Notes under the pieces: model-generated
What the model was told of the DNA's origin: nothing
Databases searched by the model: none
Seen by the model: the letters and a program-made list of their open reading frames with translations, nothing else
Position numbers and translations under genes: made by a program
Shown: positions 1 through 21,500 of the stretch, piece by piece
How positions within the stretch are numbered: position 1 is the first letter of the stretch
Layout of the letters: each line of letters begins with the position of its first letter
Source: Branchiostoma floridae
Lineage: Eukaryota; Chordata; Leptocardii; Amphioxiformes; Branchiostomatidae
NCBI RefSeq assembly: GCF_000003815.2
Contig: NC_049992.1
Coordinates: 3,395,703-3,459,702, forward strand
DNA length: 64,000 nucleotides
Direction of reading: 5' to 3'

Positions 1-219
1 CACAGAAATACAATTGCGCGATTCTTCAAATCACTTTCCAGAGTGGCCTCCAAATTTCCTGATTGTCTCTTTCATTCTCGAAGTGCTACGGTACCATCTT
101 TTCCTATAAGATATCAGTAAGTATGCCTTGCCTGCTAACATTGCTCAGTTGGGGTCTCCTTATTAATTGATAAGGATGTGTAGATTAAGTTGCATTAAGA
201 TGGACTTAAGTATATGGAT

Positions 220-571
220 CAGGGCTCTAGCCAGCTCGAAATTTTTTTTCCGTCAGCCAATTCCCATTGTCGCGAAAATCGCGAAAATACTCTTCCATGA
301 GTTAGAAAGACTGAACTGAGACCTTGAAAAACTGGTTTTTAATGAGATTATTGTATGCGAAAGGGCGCCGACACACTTCGTCAACAATAATAACAATAGC
401 AAAACAAACAGTGTGTGGCTTTTACGGCCGTGGACGGCGTCCCTAAGCCGCCTGTAGCTTCCACCAAGGATTTTTGTCCGTCAAGGTTGACGGATTGGTT
501 TTAAAATTTTTCCGTCACATGCAGCAAATTTCCGTCAATTGACGGAAAAATGGATGCTGGCTAGAGCCCTG
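220..571. mobile_element. Non-autonomous hAT-like element (MITE) with 8-bp target duplication
   Basis: The ends are inverted copies, CAGGGCTCTAGCCAGC at the left and its complement at the right, and the element is flanked by the same 8 bases ATATGGAT (212-219 and 572-579). An 8-bp duplication and CAGGG ends are characteristic of hAT transposons. The interior (352 bp in all) contains several TTCCGTCA/TGACGGAA words in both orientations and no transposase frame. Confidence 0.85.
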
Positions 572-1068
572 ATATGGATACTCCTTTAGTTGATCAGGTT
601 GACTGATGAAGATGACTACCTAACTGGTCTCTATCATAACTACCCAGCATACCTAACCAGCTGTATGACTACCCACTTCGAGACCCAGCCAATCTACCAT
701 GCTCAACTACCACGTACCTTGAAGTACCCAGCACAACTACCTTCCTAGCTACCTGCCGCACCTGAACAGCCTCTACCTTTAGTTTGAGAACTTTCCTGCA
801 CTGAAGAAAGTAGCATTTGACGAGATGATATTCCCTACAAGCCTTCAAATCTAATTTTGAGATTGGAGAAGGTAGGATAGAATAAAGGTCTTGAGCTGAG
901 AAAAATAAAAAAAGACCACATGTAGAGAGGAGAAAAATGAGTTGATAAACATACCAGAGATTAACCATTAGCCAGCTAAGGGTGCAGCCTTGTACCAGGC
1001 AGGCACTGGTGCACTGGGGGGTTAGCATGCCAAGGGTTAATGGAGAGATGTTGATAAAAACCTCACAC

Positions 1069-1407
1069 TAATGAGAAACTCAACTTTGATCAGACTCACG
1101 CAGAAATCTGGCTTTACCAAATTTTGGTTGGCCACTAAAGCCTTCTTTAGACTTCAATAATGAGTCAAAGGATCCTTTCAAATTTTCTATCATTCTAGCC
1201 TTCATCAGGAAAAATGACCGAATAAAAAAGTAAAAAATGTCTTTAGGCATGTGACTCAGTAATGCATTAATGCTACCTTTTCAAAGCCTTCATCTGGGTA
1301 GAATGACCATTATTATAAGAAATTTCAAAGTCACATGACCTAAGACATGTTTGTCCAGTATTGGAAGAAAGGTGAGCCGATATCCTTTTGTGTTGAGTTT
1401 CTCATTA
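1069..1407. mobile_element. Fold-back MITE-like element
   Basis: A 16-base inverted repeat (TAATGAGAAACTCAAC at the left, complement at 1392-1407) bounds about 340 bp without coding capacity. Target duplication not identified. Confidence 0.5.
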
Positions 1408-1444
1408 TGTTTTTTTTTACTCACGCACAGATACTAAAAACCTT

Positions 1445-12169
<10,725 letters not shown>

Positions 12170-13191
12170 CTTGGATTTTCCAGGCTGGGACCGGGGAAAT
12201 TTTCACTGCGAGAGGGGTGTCCGGTCTAACCGGAAAATTTCCAACTCGTCTTTTCTTCCCTTCAACAACACTAATTTGATAAGCAAATTACACTTATTTC
12301 CACAAAACAAAGCTCAAGTCATATCTGATACATTTATGATGTTTCATTCGAACTAATAGCGCGTCTAATTTTCTCAACGGAAGGCGTTCTTGTGTTGCGC
12401 AGTAACCGATATGCCGCCGGCCCCCGGAGCCATGATTGGGCTCGTCCGGTTGGCATCATTGCCCCCCGCAGCGCTACCTAGCAACTCGCCACTGGTGACG
12501 TCAAACGCGCGCGAAGTCCGGTCGCTGGCCGTTCAAACTGGATATTGCATAATTTACGGGGTGTACAGAGCTTATCATCAATATCACTTTGTGTCAATAA
12601 CGCTATCAAAGACTGGGGCTAGACTGGGGCTTTGTCGAGGTTGTCTAGTTGTGGTCAAAGAGAGACACGTGTTGTCTACAAAGCGGAGTAGGCGACCAAT
12701 AAAATCAACTTATCAAGGAACTAAAAAAGGAAAAATAAAATTCAAGCAGAATTAATTCTTATTTGATGATAATTCCTTTCGGAAATCATTGTGAATTTTC
12801 AACTTAACCTTAAAATCATTATCGGTACTTTAATGAGACTAGGTTCTCTGGGCATCAAGCCAATATCCGAAAGTGTTTTCGCTTTCGATTCCATCACATT
12901 GTCTCAGGCCCCTGCATCAGGACTTCATAGTGTTAAGCATGAATGTTGTAAACATAGAGGACAAAGACAGAATTCTTCATAAGATAGTGCTTGTAGTTTG
13001 TTTACTGTAAATTTCAAGTTGAATTGTTTGTGGATCATCGCATCATTCGCATCAAATCATCAAACACCAGCTTTATACTCACATACTGCTTCGTGTAGCA
13101 GGTGGGGTACTGTAATACTACAAACCGCTAGATGTCGCCCGCGCACGGTCATCCTCAGCCGAGCTCCGCGTTCATTCGCATCACGTTCAAA
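12170..13191. promoter_or_regulatory. Divergent foxj/psmb6 promoter region
   Basis: This 1 kb separates the two start codons, which point away from each other. The part around 12,380-12,530 is CpG-rich. It holds ATTGG (inverted CCAAT, 12435-12439), an RFX X-box-like GCTACCTAGCAAC (12473-12485) and a perfect CRE palindrome TGACGTCA (12496-12503). A second GC-rich patch lies just before the psmb6 start (13,130-13,190). No TATA box is evident near either start. Transcription start sites are not determinable from sequence alone. Confidence 0.55.
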
Positions 13192-16100
13192 ATGGCGGCC
13201 GTACTGAATTCTGTGAAGTCATTCGGTGGTCACAACATGTCTGTAAACGGCGGGCCAGACTTCATGGACGCACCAGTTACAACAGGGGTAAGTTCTAGCG
13301 GACCTCTAGTATGTTGGAGTAGAGAAATAAAGGGCAATCGCTGTGCAGGGCCGCGTTTTTGGCCCTTAAAGCACGTTCTGTCTGTGGTCTATGGGGAGGG
13401 GGGCGGCAAGGCATTTGGCAAATTATTTGGAAGTTGATGACTTTTTATATCATATATAATGAAGAAAGATGGACCTAGTATCTAAATTACTAAATAAAAT
13501 GTTGAGGATAGTCAGGGAATCCAAAAAAGTATGCTGAATGCAATGCCTCTGCTGAAAACCAAAGTACTGATGATGATGACTACGAGTAGTACAATCATCA
13601 AATTATCCTTTGTGTTGAACCATGTGTCAAAGCATGCTCATCAAATTAAATGGTTTTACAAATGGTACTTTTAAGTTATGGCTCTACCCTCGCAGTACAA
13701 GAATGTCACATGTTTCAACTCCTAAAAACTTGGTACAACTGTTTCTAGATGTTTTGCTGTTTAGAGGACTCTTATACCTGTAGCAAATTTATAAACCAAC
13801 AGTCTTTCAAAGATGTAGAGCAAGTGCCAGGATGTGTACCAATCCTCGTGACTGTTATCGTTTCAGACGTCCATCATGGCGGTGGAGTTCGCAGGTGGAG
13901 TGGTGATCGGAGCTGACTCACGGACAACCTCCGGGTAAAGTTTGATAATGGTTCTGGTTTGGACGGTTGTAATGGAGTGGGGTCAAACTGGTTAAAAAAG
14001 AATATGTTTATGAAAATTTTAAAGAGACATTGGAAGTAGACCTGAAGATGAAAAAAACTTTTTAAGAAAAAAAGGCCACAGTAAGATTGACATGTTTAAG
14101 AAAAACTTTTTGTACAACTTCTTTTCTAGATATATATATATATGAAATTATATACATGGATATTTACATATTTGAACACACACACACACACACATTAGAG
14201 TTGACATATTGAAGTAAAACTTTTTGTACAAACTTCTTTTCTAAATATATATGTTTTTGTTGGTTGGATGGATACCAACATATTTGCATACACACCAATA
14301 ATCATTACTTGATTAAATCATCTTAATCCATTTCCTCTGCAGGTCTTACATCGCTAACCGAGTAACGGACAAACTCACACCGATACACGACCGGATCTTC
14401 TGCTGCCGGTCGGGCTCCGCTGCCGACACGCAGGCCATCGCTGACATCGTGTCCTACCACACCAGCTTCCACAGGTCAGTAGTAGTCCACTGTGATCTGC
14501 TGATGCAGTGGTCTGAACACTCTGCATCAGCAATCAGTTTTTCTTCATCTCTCTCCACAGGTCAGCTGGTCCCCAAACCTGTACTTAGGTTTCTTAGTCT
14601 CCTACCACACTGGCTTTCACAGGTCGGGTTCTCACCAAACTTGCTCTTTGTTTTCTTTGTGAAATGGGAAGATCCTTGCTTTGCGCACCTTAATGGTGTT
14701 AAGGGGCAGTGTTGATCTCCGTTGATATAGTCTAGGTCACAGAAAAGCAGAGACAACACTAATGGAATCAATAACAATATTCAAGTACAAAAAATGATAA
14801 AAATAAAGAACTTTTATATATACATTGCGAAAGATAGCGTACATGTATCTGTGCATGTATGATATGTGCTAGATGGTTTATTTGGAACAGTGATTTTCCC
14901 AAACATCAATCGCACATGTAAAGGAAAATAACCTTGAGTTTTTTTATTCCTCCTGACTGCAGTATTGAGGTGGGTGAGCCCCCCCTGGTGCGGACGGCAG
15001 CAAACCTGTTTAAGGACCTGTGCTACAGGCACCGGGAGGACCTGACGGCTGGCATCATTGTGGCAGGATGGGACAAGAGGAAGGGTGGACAGGTAATATT
15101 TGGTGCACTGCTGTCAATGCTTATCAAAATACATTCAAAGCTTTGAGATACATATATAGGATAACATGCAAGTGATATAAAGGGGTCTGAACGTATTGAT
15201 ATAGTGTCGTGTATAGCAGATTTAGTGATAAGGTCAACTGATTAGGAAGTAAAGAAACTAGTTTATGACTTCATTAGCATAATGATGTGCGGAATTGTAC
15301 TGTTCTTAAACCGTTTCGTTCTTGCATTGATAGTGGTCAATTTGCTGTATGATAAGGGAACTGCCGTATGATACTAAAGGGGGCAACTAGACTCGCAACT
15401 TTGCTGTGAGATCAGAACAGAAAAGGTCAGTTGATAATTCTGTCATGTGTTGATTTCTGTTGTTTGACAAAGCCTTCATTATTTCCTGCAGGTTTACTCA
15501 GTTCCCCTGGGTGGGATGCTGGTCAGGCAGCCCGTAGCTATAGGAGGTGAGTAGACATACTGTACAGTGCACAAAACTGATGCTGTAAAATACCTCTCAA
15601 TGTACATCATGTAGAGAGATGTCTACAGCCACCATGCATCAGCAGATGATTGATCGATTGACTGAACTAACGCTTGCAGTCTTCTCTGTTAGAGTGCTAA
15701 ACATTATCCTACAAGAATGTCAAATACATTGTTGTTATGAATAATAAATCCTTCAGTGATTGTGGAATTTCTGCATTCTTGCAAAACACAGTGATATGGA
15801 TACATCATTAATGAATTCATGCCACCAGAGGACTTTGAGTCTCTTCTCTGAGACTAATGGACCTGTGCCAACTGTTTTCCAGGTTCCGGTAGCACATACG
15901 TGTACGGTTATGTGGACTCACACTTCAAGGAGGGCATGACGAAAGAGGAGTGTTTCCAGTTTTGTGCTAACAGTAAGTAAATTTTCCTCGCATTCTTCAT
16001 AACAACTTCTTTTGTAGATTGAGCAGGAAAGTCCGAAAGCCGGCTTTACAATTCATGCGAATGCCGGCCGAATTGGTAGATTGATCAGACCTCGCCAAAT

Positions 16101-16485
16101 TTCAACACCATCCAAGCATTGGCTGTAATCTGCCCCTTTACAAATTGCAGTTCTTGTCTACTGTGCAGATCTTTCCCAGTCAGTTCTTACCTATACAGCA
16201 GTACTTGAAAAGGTTGTATGAGTTAGGGAAGCTGGACCCATATCTTTCCTAAAAGTTTGCATAGTATTAATAGTATATAGAGATGATAGACAATCTAGAC
16301 TCTGTTGATTTTCATTCCGTGTGAACTGATGGAGTAAAATGTTGTTTTCCTTTTCAGCCCTGGCCTTGGCGATGTTCCGTGACGGCTCCAGTGGAGGAGT
16401 GATCCGATTGGCTGCCATCAACGAAGACGGGATAGAGCGCAAGGTCATCACGGGAGACGACATCCCCAAATTCTGGGAGGGGTGA
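13192..16485 (+). CDS. psmb6: Proteasome subunit beta type-6 (beta1, caspase-like)
   Basis: Catalytic beta1 subunit of the 20S proteasome, cleaving after acidic residues. Exons: 13192-13287, 13867-13934, 14343-14474, 14963-15092, 15492-15546, 15883-15972, 16358-16485; splice phases join without error into 232 aa (human about 239). Exon 1 encodes the whole propeptide (32 aa, ending TTG), and the catalytic Thr1 is the first codon of exon 2 (TSIMAVEF). Asp17 (GADSRTTSG) and Lys33 (VTDKLTPI) of the active site are present, as are the SGSAAD loop and [11 protein letters not shown]. Residues 31 (Thr) and 45 (Arg) match constitutive beta1 rather than immunoproteasome beta1i. The start codon sits in CAAAATGGCGGCC, a good initiation context. 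AATAAA lies at 16756-16761, about 270 bases after the stop. The gene is transcribed divergently from foxj. The 3' edge of exon 3 has a degenerate second copy in intron 3. Confidence 0.96.
14595..14630 (+). repeat. Degenerate copy of the psmb6 exon 3 donor edge
   Basis: CTCCTACCACACTGGCTTTC followed by ACAGGTC repeats the end of exon 3 (GTCCTACCACACCAGCTTCC, ACAG|GTC) about 140 bases into intron 3. Confidence 0.7.
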
Positions 16486-16755
16486 TCGGGTCCTCCTGAT
16501 GTCAATGTGATAAGACTAGATATTTGTAGTAGGCAAGAATTATGATGTACCTTACCAAAAAATTCTGTCTAACAACTTAAACTGTAACAGTTAATAATAC
16601 CGTAAAAACAACATCAGTCACCCGTTGTACCATTTCCTTTGGTAGCAGTTGGACTACTGTATGGTGTAATGTCACAAATTGGATGACACCTCGCAGTTTT
16701 CTACATGTTTCATGGACTGCACACTAAGCTTTCTTTGTTGGTTCTTTACAATGGG

Positions 16756-16761
16756 AATAAA
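16756..16761 (+). terminator. psmb6 polyadenylation signal
   Basis: Canonical AATAAA about 270 bases after the psmb6 stop codon; it is the first such hexamer downstream on this strand. Confidence 0.6.
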
Positions 16762-17266
16762 ATTACATGTACAACTCTCTGTTATCCATCAATAAATGAG
16801 CAGCAAATAAAATTGCTGGTATTGAAAGATGTATGTGTGTGTTTTTGTCTTGAGATGAAACTTTTGATGGCTCTGTAGGTGTATGTTCTGCTTCAAAGTG
16901 CAGCCTGTGGAAAATGTCTTGCCACAGTGCTGAATGTGTGGGGAAGACCAGTGCCTCGAACAGGGCTGTCTTCATGACCGGCCTATGTTTGTTTGTTTGT
17001 TTATTTCGATCTCCAATTAGAGTTACAATTATTATCATAACTCTATTCTTCCTGGAGTCGTCCATCAACATTACAAATTAAAACCATCAAATAACATAAA
17101 GTCAACAAAAGTACATGTATACTGTATGACATAAGAAGAACTGAAGTGAACTGATTACAAAATGTAACATAAACTCAGTAAACAGAAGTAATGAGGAGGG
17201 GTCAGAGGTCAAAGGCTATAACATAAGTAACAAAACATCAATCAAGGCCTATCCTTTCTTCTAGTC

Positions 17267-17415
17267 CCCAAGCAGATCCTACGGCGCCTTAGAGATAGTA
17301 TTAAAGCTAGCAAAGGAGTATAGCGGCACCGGTGCCTGTTTGACTCCCTTTTGGCCGGCTATACTCCTTGGCCGGCTTTGATACTATCTCTAGGTCGCTG
17401 TAGGATCTGCTTGGA
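17267..17415. mobile_element. MITE, AAGCAGATCCTACGG family, copy 1
   Basis: Ends CCAAGCAGATCCTACGGCG and complement; arms continue with AGATAGTAT and GGCCGGCT/AGCCGG words. About 150 bp. Same ends as the element near 48.9 kb. Confidence 0.8.
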
Positions 17416-17606
17416 GATAACCTTTCTTCATGACATGAAGTTGATAACATTGACAGTATTGAATTTTTAAAATTCAAAAATTACATATTCAACAACATGG
17501 CCTTTTGGGCGCCAAAACAATGAAGTAGAAACAGCTTATTGCTTTGGTAGTGCATAAAGTTACCGGTACACTGGTGAAAATTAAAAGAATGCTTATTTGT
17601 TAAAGG

Positions 17607-17954
17607 CAACCTAAGCAATATCACATTGTTAAAAGTGGAAATATTCTGAATAAGTCAGTCTGTATAATGACATCTAATGCACTATTTTAGCACATTTACA
17701 TCATTATTTCATAAATTGAGCCGTTAAAAACAGCGCGGGAATGAGTTGCACAAGGATTCCAGATCAAGTCTTTATTTTTGAGGGGTACAATAATAAGGAA
17801 TATCCTCGGGCAACTTGTCGCTGGGCTGTTTTTAACCGCTCAAAGTATCAAATTATGATGTAAATGTGAGAATACAGTGCAGTAGATGTCAATATCATGC
17901 AGATTGCCTTATTCAGAATATTTCCACTTTGACGCTGTAATATTGCTTAGGTTG
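17607..17954. mobile_element. Long fold-back MITE
   Basis: Terminal repeats CAACCTAAGCAATA and complement (17941-17954). Arms of over 120 bases pair imperfectly, including GGAAATATTCTGAATAAG and its complement, and AGCCGTTAAAAACAGC near the centre. No coding capacity. Confidence 0.8.
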
Positions 17955-18359
17955 TGGAAGGAATGGCAGAACAGGTGTTTCTTGTCAGGGAACACCTTTT
18001 AAAAGCTGCGGTATCGAATAAGGCCAGCAAAAACAAGATTCGTCAAGAGAAGGGCATTAAAGGTTCAAATGGTACCTGAACATATGATGGAAATCATATC
18101 TAAAAGTAAGCTTTTCTGAAAATCCAGTTTTCATTGCTGGTTTTTGTATCAGATTCAGAAGAAATCTCCCTAGTTTGCAACACTGTCAACAGGTTAAGTT
18201 AGACCCCATTGTATAGGTTAGAGTGGGCTCATCCAAGGACTTGTTGTTCCATTCTTAAGTATACAGTTTTTATATTGCTTTCTTCTTTCTATTGCATGGT
18301 TCTTACTTCGCAACTCAACTCAACATGTTTGATAAATCTTAGTCTACATTATCTGGGAA

Positions 18360-18430
18360 CGAGGTCACACTGATGACGTCACCCTCACCCCTGGGCACAA
18401 GACCAATCCAAGATGGCGGCGCTGTCTGGA
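18360..18430 (+). promoter_or_regulatory. Likely ralbp1 core promoter
   Basis: About 200 bases before the proposed start codon are a perfect CRE TGACGTCA (18374-18381), a CCAAT box (18403-18407) and AAGATGGCGGC (18410-18420), which resembles a YY1 site common just downstream of transcription starts in TATA-less housekeeping promoters. The order CRE, CCAAT, YY1-like on the plus strand fits transcription into the short first coding exon. Confidence 0.55.
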
Positions 18431-18591
18431 AAATCAGACGTTTCTTTCAGTTAGTTTGTAAGTTTGTTTGTTCCGTTTCAGCTTTTATTTCTTGTACCTG
18501 AAGGTGATAGGTGCTGCCACTTCTCTTCTTCCTCTCATTGTTATCTTTACTTTCTTAACTTTTGCGGCAAAAACGCCGTTTCTTTATTAAC

Positions 18592-21500
18592 ATGATGAGT
18601 GGAATAGAGCACTGTCAAGAGGAGGTGAGGGTGAACTAGATATGCTTCAATCTATTCTTCATCATTCAGGACTATACTGTTGCTTAGGATCTTTGGCTTC
18701 TCTGATAAGCCTTTAGAAATAGGAATCCTTTTACAAAAATCACGAAATAGTCATGATTGAAGTGCGTATTGTGGACTGCAGTGAAGTGTTTTGCTGTCAG
18801 TGTCAGATGATTATTTTTTAGGCAGACAGGTTGTTGTTTTGCCCTCTACCCTTCAACTTCAAGACAAGTAACCCCCTACCCCCAGATGCTCAGTTTGCAC
18901 CACAGGCACTACCTAACCTTTGCTGAACAAACAGTTTTAGAAAAGAGACACAATTTGCAATATGACTGTTTGTACTAAATAAGTTAAACGTTGGTTTGTG
19001 GAAACTAAACTCCATATTCTTCTATCATAATATGGTTGTCCAAGAGTAAACAAATAGCGAGACAGTATTTTGACATCAGCTATCAGTGCAGTTATTGTTC
19101 ATACATGTTTCTTTATGTCTTATACATGTACATATACTCTAGGTATATATAGATATAATGGCCATGATAACATTGTAATACAAGTGTCCGGACTGAGTGA
19201 CAACTTGAATCATACAAATGCACAGCACGCCATTGTCACTATCGGTCGTACAGCCCTCCCACGGGTCACATTGAGTTGTAAGTGTTAGTTGTTTAAAACT
19301 ATCTCATGAGAGATATGATAATCACTAAAAAATCAGTCTATGTCACTATGTGGTCTGGTAGTACATCAATACACCACAGACAGGGACATCACAGAGCAAT
19401 CATACTGAAATACATGTTGTCTCACTAAGGAGCGTCTGCATGGGGAGTCCCGACAACGATTTATGCTGAATTCAGAAGCCCCTACGTATTACGCTAAATG
19501 AAGGAAGGCAATTACGCTAAATTTGGTTGCCTTGCTACGAATTATGTAGATAAGATGGTTTTCCCTATGAGTTACGGGAAATAAAAATGGGCTGCCTACA
19601 CCTTACGGAAAAGAGCATGCAGACCCTCACTAAGAAGTGACAAGTTGTACCTTTCAGGGCCACATGGAAGAGGACAGTGGAGAGTTCCCAGGGCTGTATA
19701 ACAGGGAGAACGACTTTGCAGAGGTGGATATGGAGCCAGAACATGGTAAGGGTAGCTATATACTATGTAGGCTTGTAGCTGCTACACACGTGCAGGGGTC
19801 AAAATTATCCTGAGAGTCTCATTCATGTAACTTAAGTTGGTGTCAGTTTGCAGGCAACTGAAGAAGGTGTCATAGCAAGTTGGATAAAAGACCTTTGGTA
19901 TGGTGGTACATGTATCAGGGAATGCTAACTTCCCAGTAGAGACGGATCATCTTTGAAGAAATTAAAAATAGAGTGAGAGAATAAAGAATTACAATTACTA
20001 GTATAATGCTATGCATCACAAAACTAGATATGATTTAAATGCTAGTGTATTTACAGGAAATATTTCCATATTGCAGAACGAAATTTTGTTGACATTCTGC
20101 ATTATTGCAGAACACTGACCTTTGCCCCTATGATTGACAGATGAGGAGGAGGAGAAGGAGAGTCTGAAGAAGAAGGATAAACACAAGAAGGACAAGGCGC
20201 CGGGGTACGTGGCCTTCGAGGAGGAGGATTCAGACGAAGAGTGAGTCTATCTTGGCTATCTTATGTCTTAAACTTCTAGGTCAAGGCAAGACTCCAGTCA
20301 AGTCTGTTTTAACTGTTCTTATGACATAATTGTGGGAAGTTAAGTGTTTTCTTAACTTATCAAAGATTAAAAGAATACTTTAAGTTGTCAAAAGTACATG
20401 TATCAAAGTCACTTAAAGTAGAAAACTGAAGACTGATCCCCAAATATTTTTCTTGATCAGTTTTGTTGATGTCTAACCATCATTGTGTAAACCTTTCCTT
20501 GTGTGAAAAGATTTCTTGTTGGTTATGATTGAGCCCATAAAGTTTATAAACATGCGAATGACATGTGAATAACTGTCTTGTGTTAAATCCCAGGAGCCCC
20601 AGTAAAGGAAAACGGAAGGGTTTGTTTCGCAACCGCTTCTCTCAGAACTCCAAGAGGAAGTTCAAAGACAAGGAGCGAGACAAGGACAAAGACAAGGAGA
20701 AAGAAAAGGCTAAGGAAAAGGAGAAGGAGAAAAAGGAAGAAAAGTCTCATCATAAGGTATTCTCATCATAATATATTTTTTCTCGGTAACAAAAGTTGTA
20801 AAAAAAAAGATGAATATACTGTATATAGTAGTTAATGAATGAGCAGTCAACCAAATTCTAAGTTTATAGTAAGATGCCTTTGTGAGATTTTGTTTTTACA
20901 TAAAGACAAGTTGGTTCTTTTCGTGTTGTTGAAATGTTTATACAAATGATAACTATTACAAATTTAAAGTTTAACATAGTTTCCCCCATCATTTAGGTGT
21001 ATTTGTGACAGTTTGGCAATGTTGAATCTGTTCTGCATTAAACACACGATGTATTTCTTGCACAGAAGTTTATAAACACCTTTATTCATATTAGGATAGG
21101 AACACTTGTATCCTGCCTCTTAACTTCATTTCTGTTTCACCTTTAGGAGAAGGAGAAGAAGAAGTCCTCCAGCCTGCCCCGAGACCTGACCCCAGACATC
21201 TTAAGATCCTACAGCTTTAAGGAGAAGTCTGGGAGGAAGCGGGAGGCTAAGGAGGCCAAGTCTCCGTCCCAGGCACAGGCTCTGTCAGCGGATGAACTCA
21301 GCTCACCGGCCAGAGGTGGGAGAGGAGCTAGGATAGTTTTTGCATTTCCAGATAGCTGTGCAAAAGCTAGGTGTAACAGGTTGTGACAGTGTAATTTAAC
21401 CAGCTGTTGCCATGCCCCGTGCCTGTGAAGCTGGTGTGTTACGCTGAAGGGGGGTCATACCAGCTGTATAGAGACAGATACAGATACAGGCCACACCAGT

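Larger units (their letters stand above)
1..1444. other. Region 3' of foxj; two MITEs, otherwise unassigned
   Basis: Contains the hAT-like element at 220-571 and the fold-back at 1069-1407. Between them (580-1060) is low-complexity sequence with repeated ACTACC-type words, which gives a chance open frame on the minus strand. I could not place the foxj polyadenylation site with confidence. Confidence 0.5.
16763..18359. other. psmb6-ralbp1 intergenic region
   Basis: Holds two inverted-repeat elements (17,267-17,415 and 17,607-17,954), a GTTT microsatellite near 16,987, and otherwise no feature I can support. Confidence 0.5.

Noticed and set aside
13459..13500. AATAAA words in psmb6 intron 1
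   Set aside because: Inside an intron upstream of the coding exons; no reason to read them as a polyadenylation site.
16830..16990. Minus-strand sequence resembling part of a C2H2 zinc finger (CGKTFST..LKQ)
   Set aside because: The first cysteine is missing, the Cys-His spacing is wrong and no neighbouring finger is seen; at best a decayed fragment downstream of psmb6.
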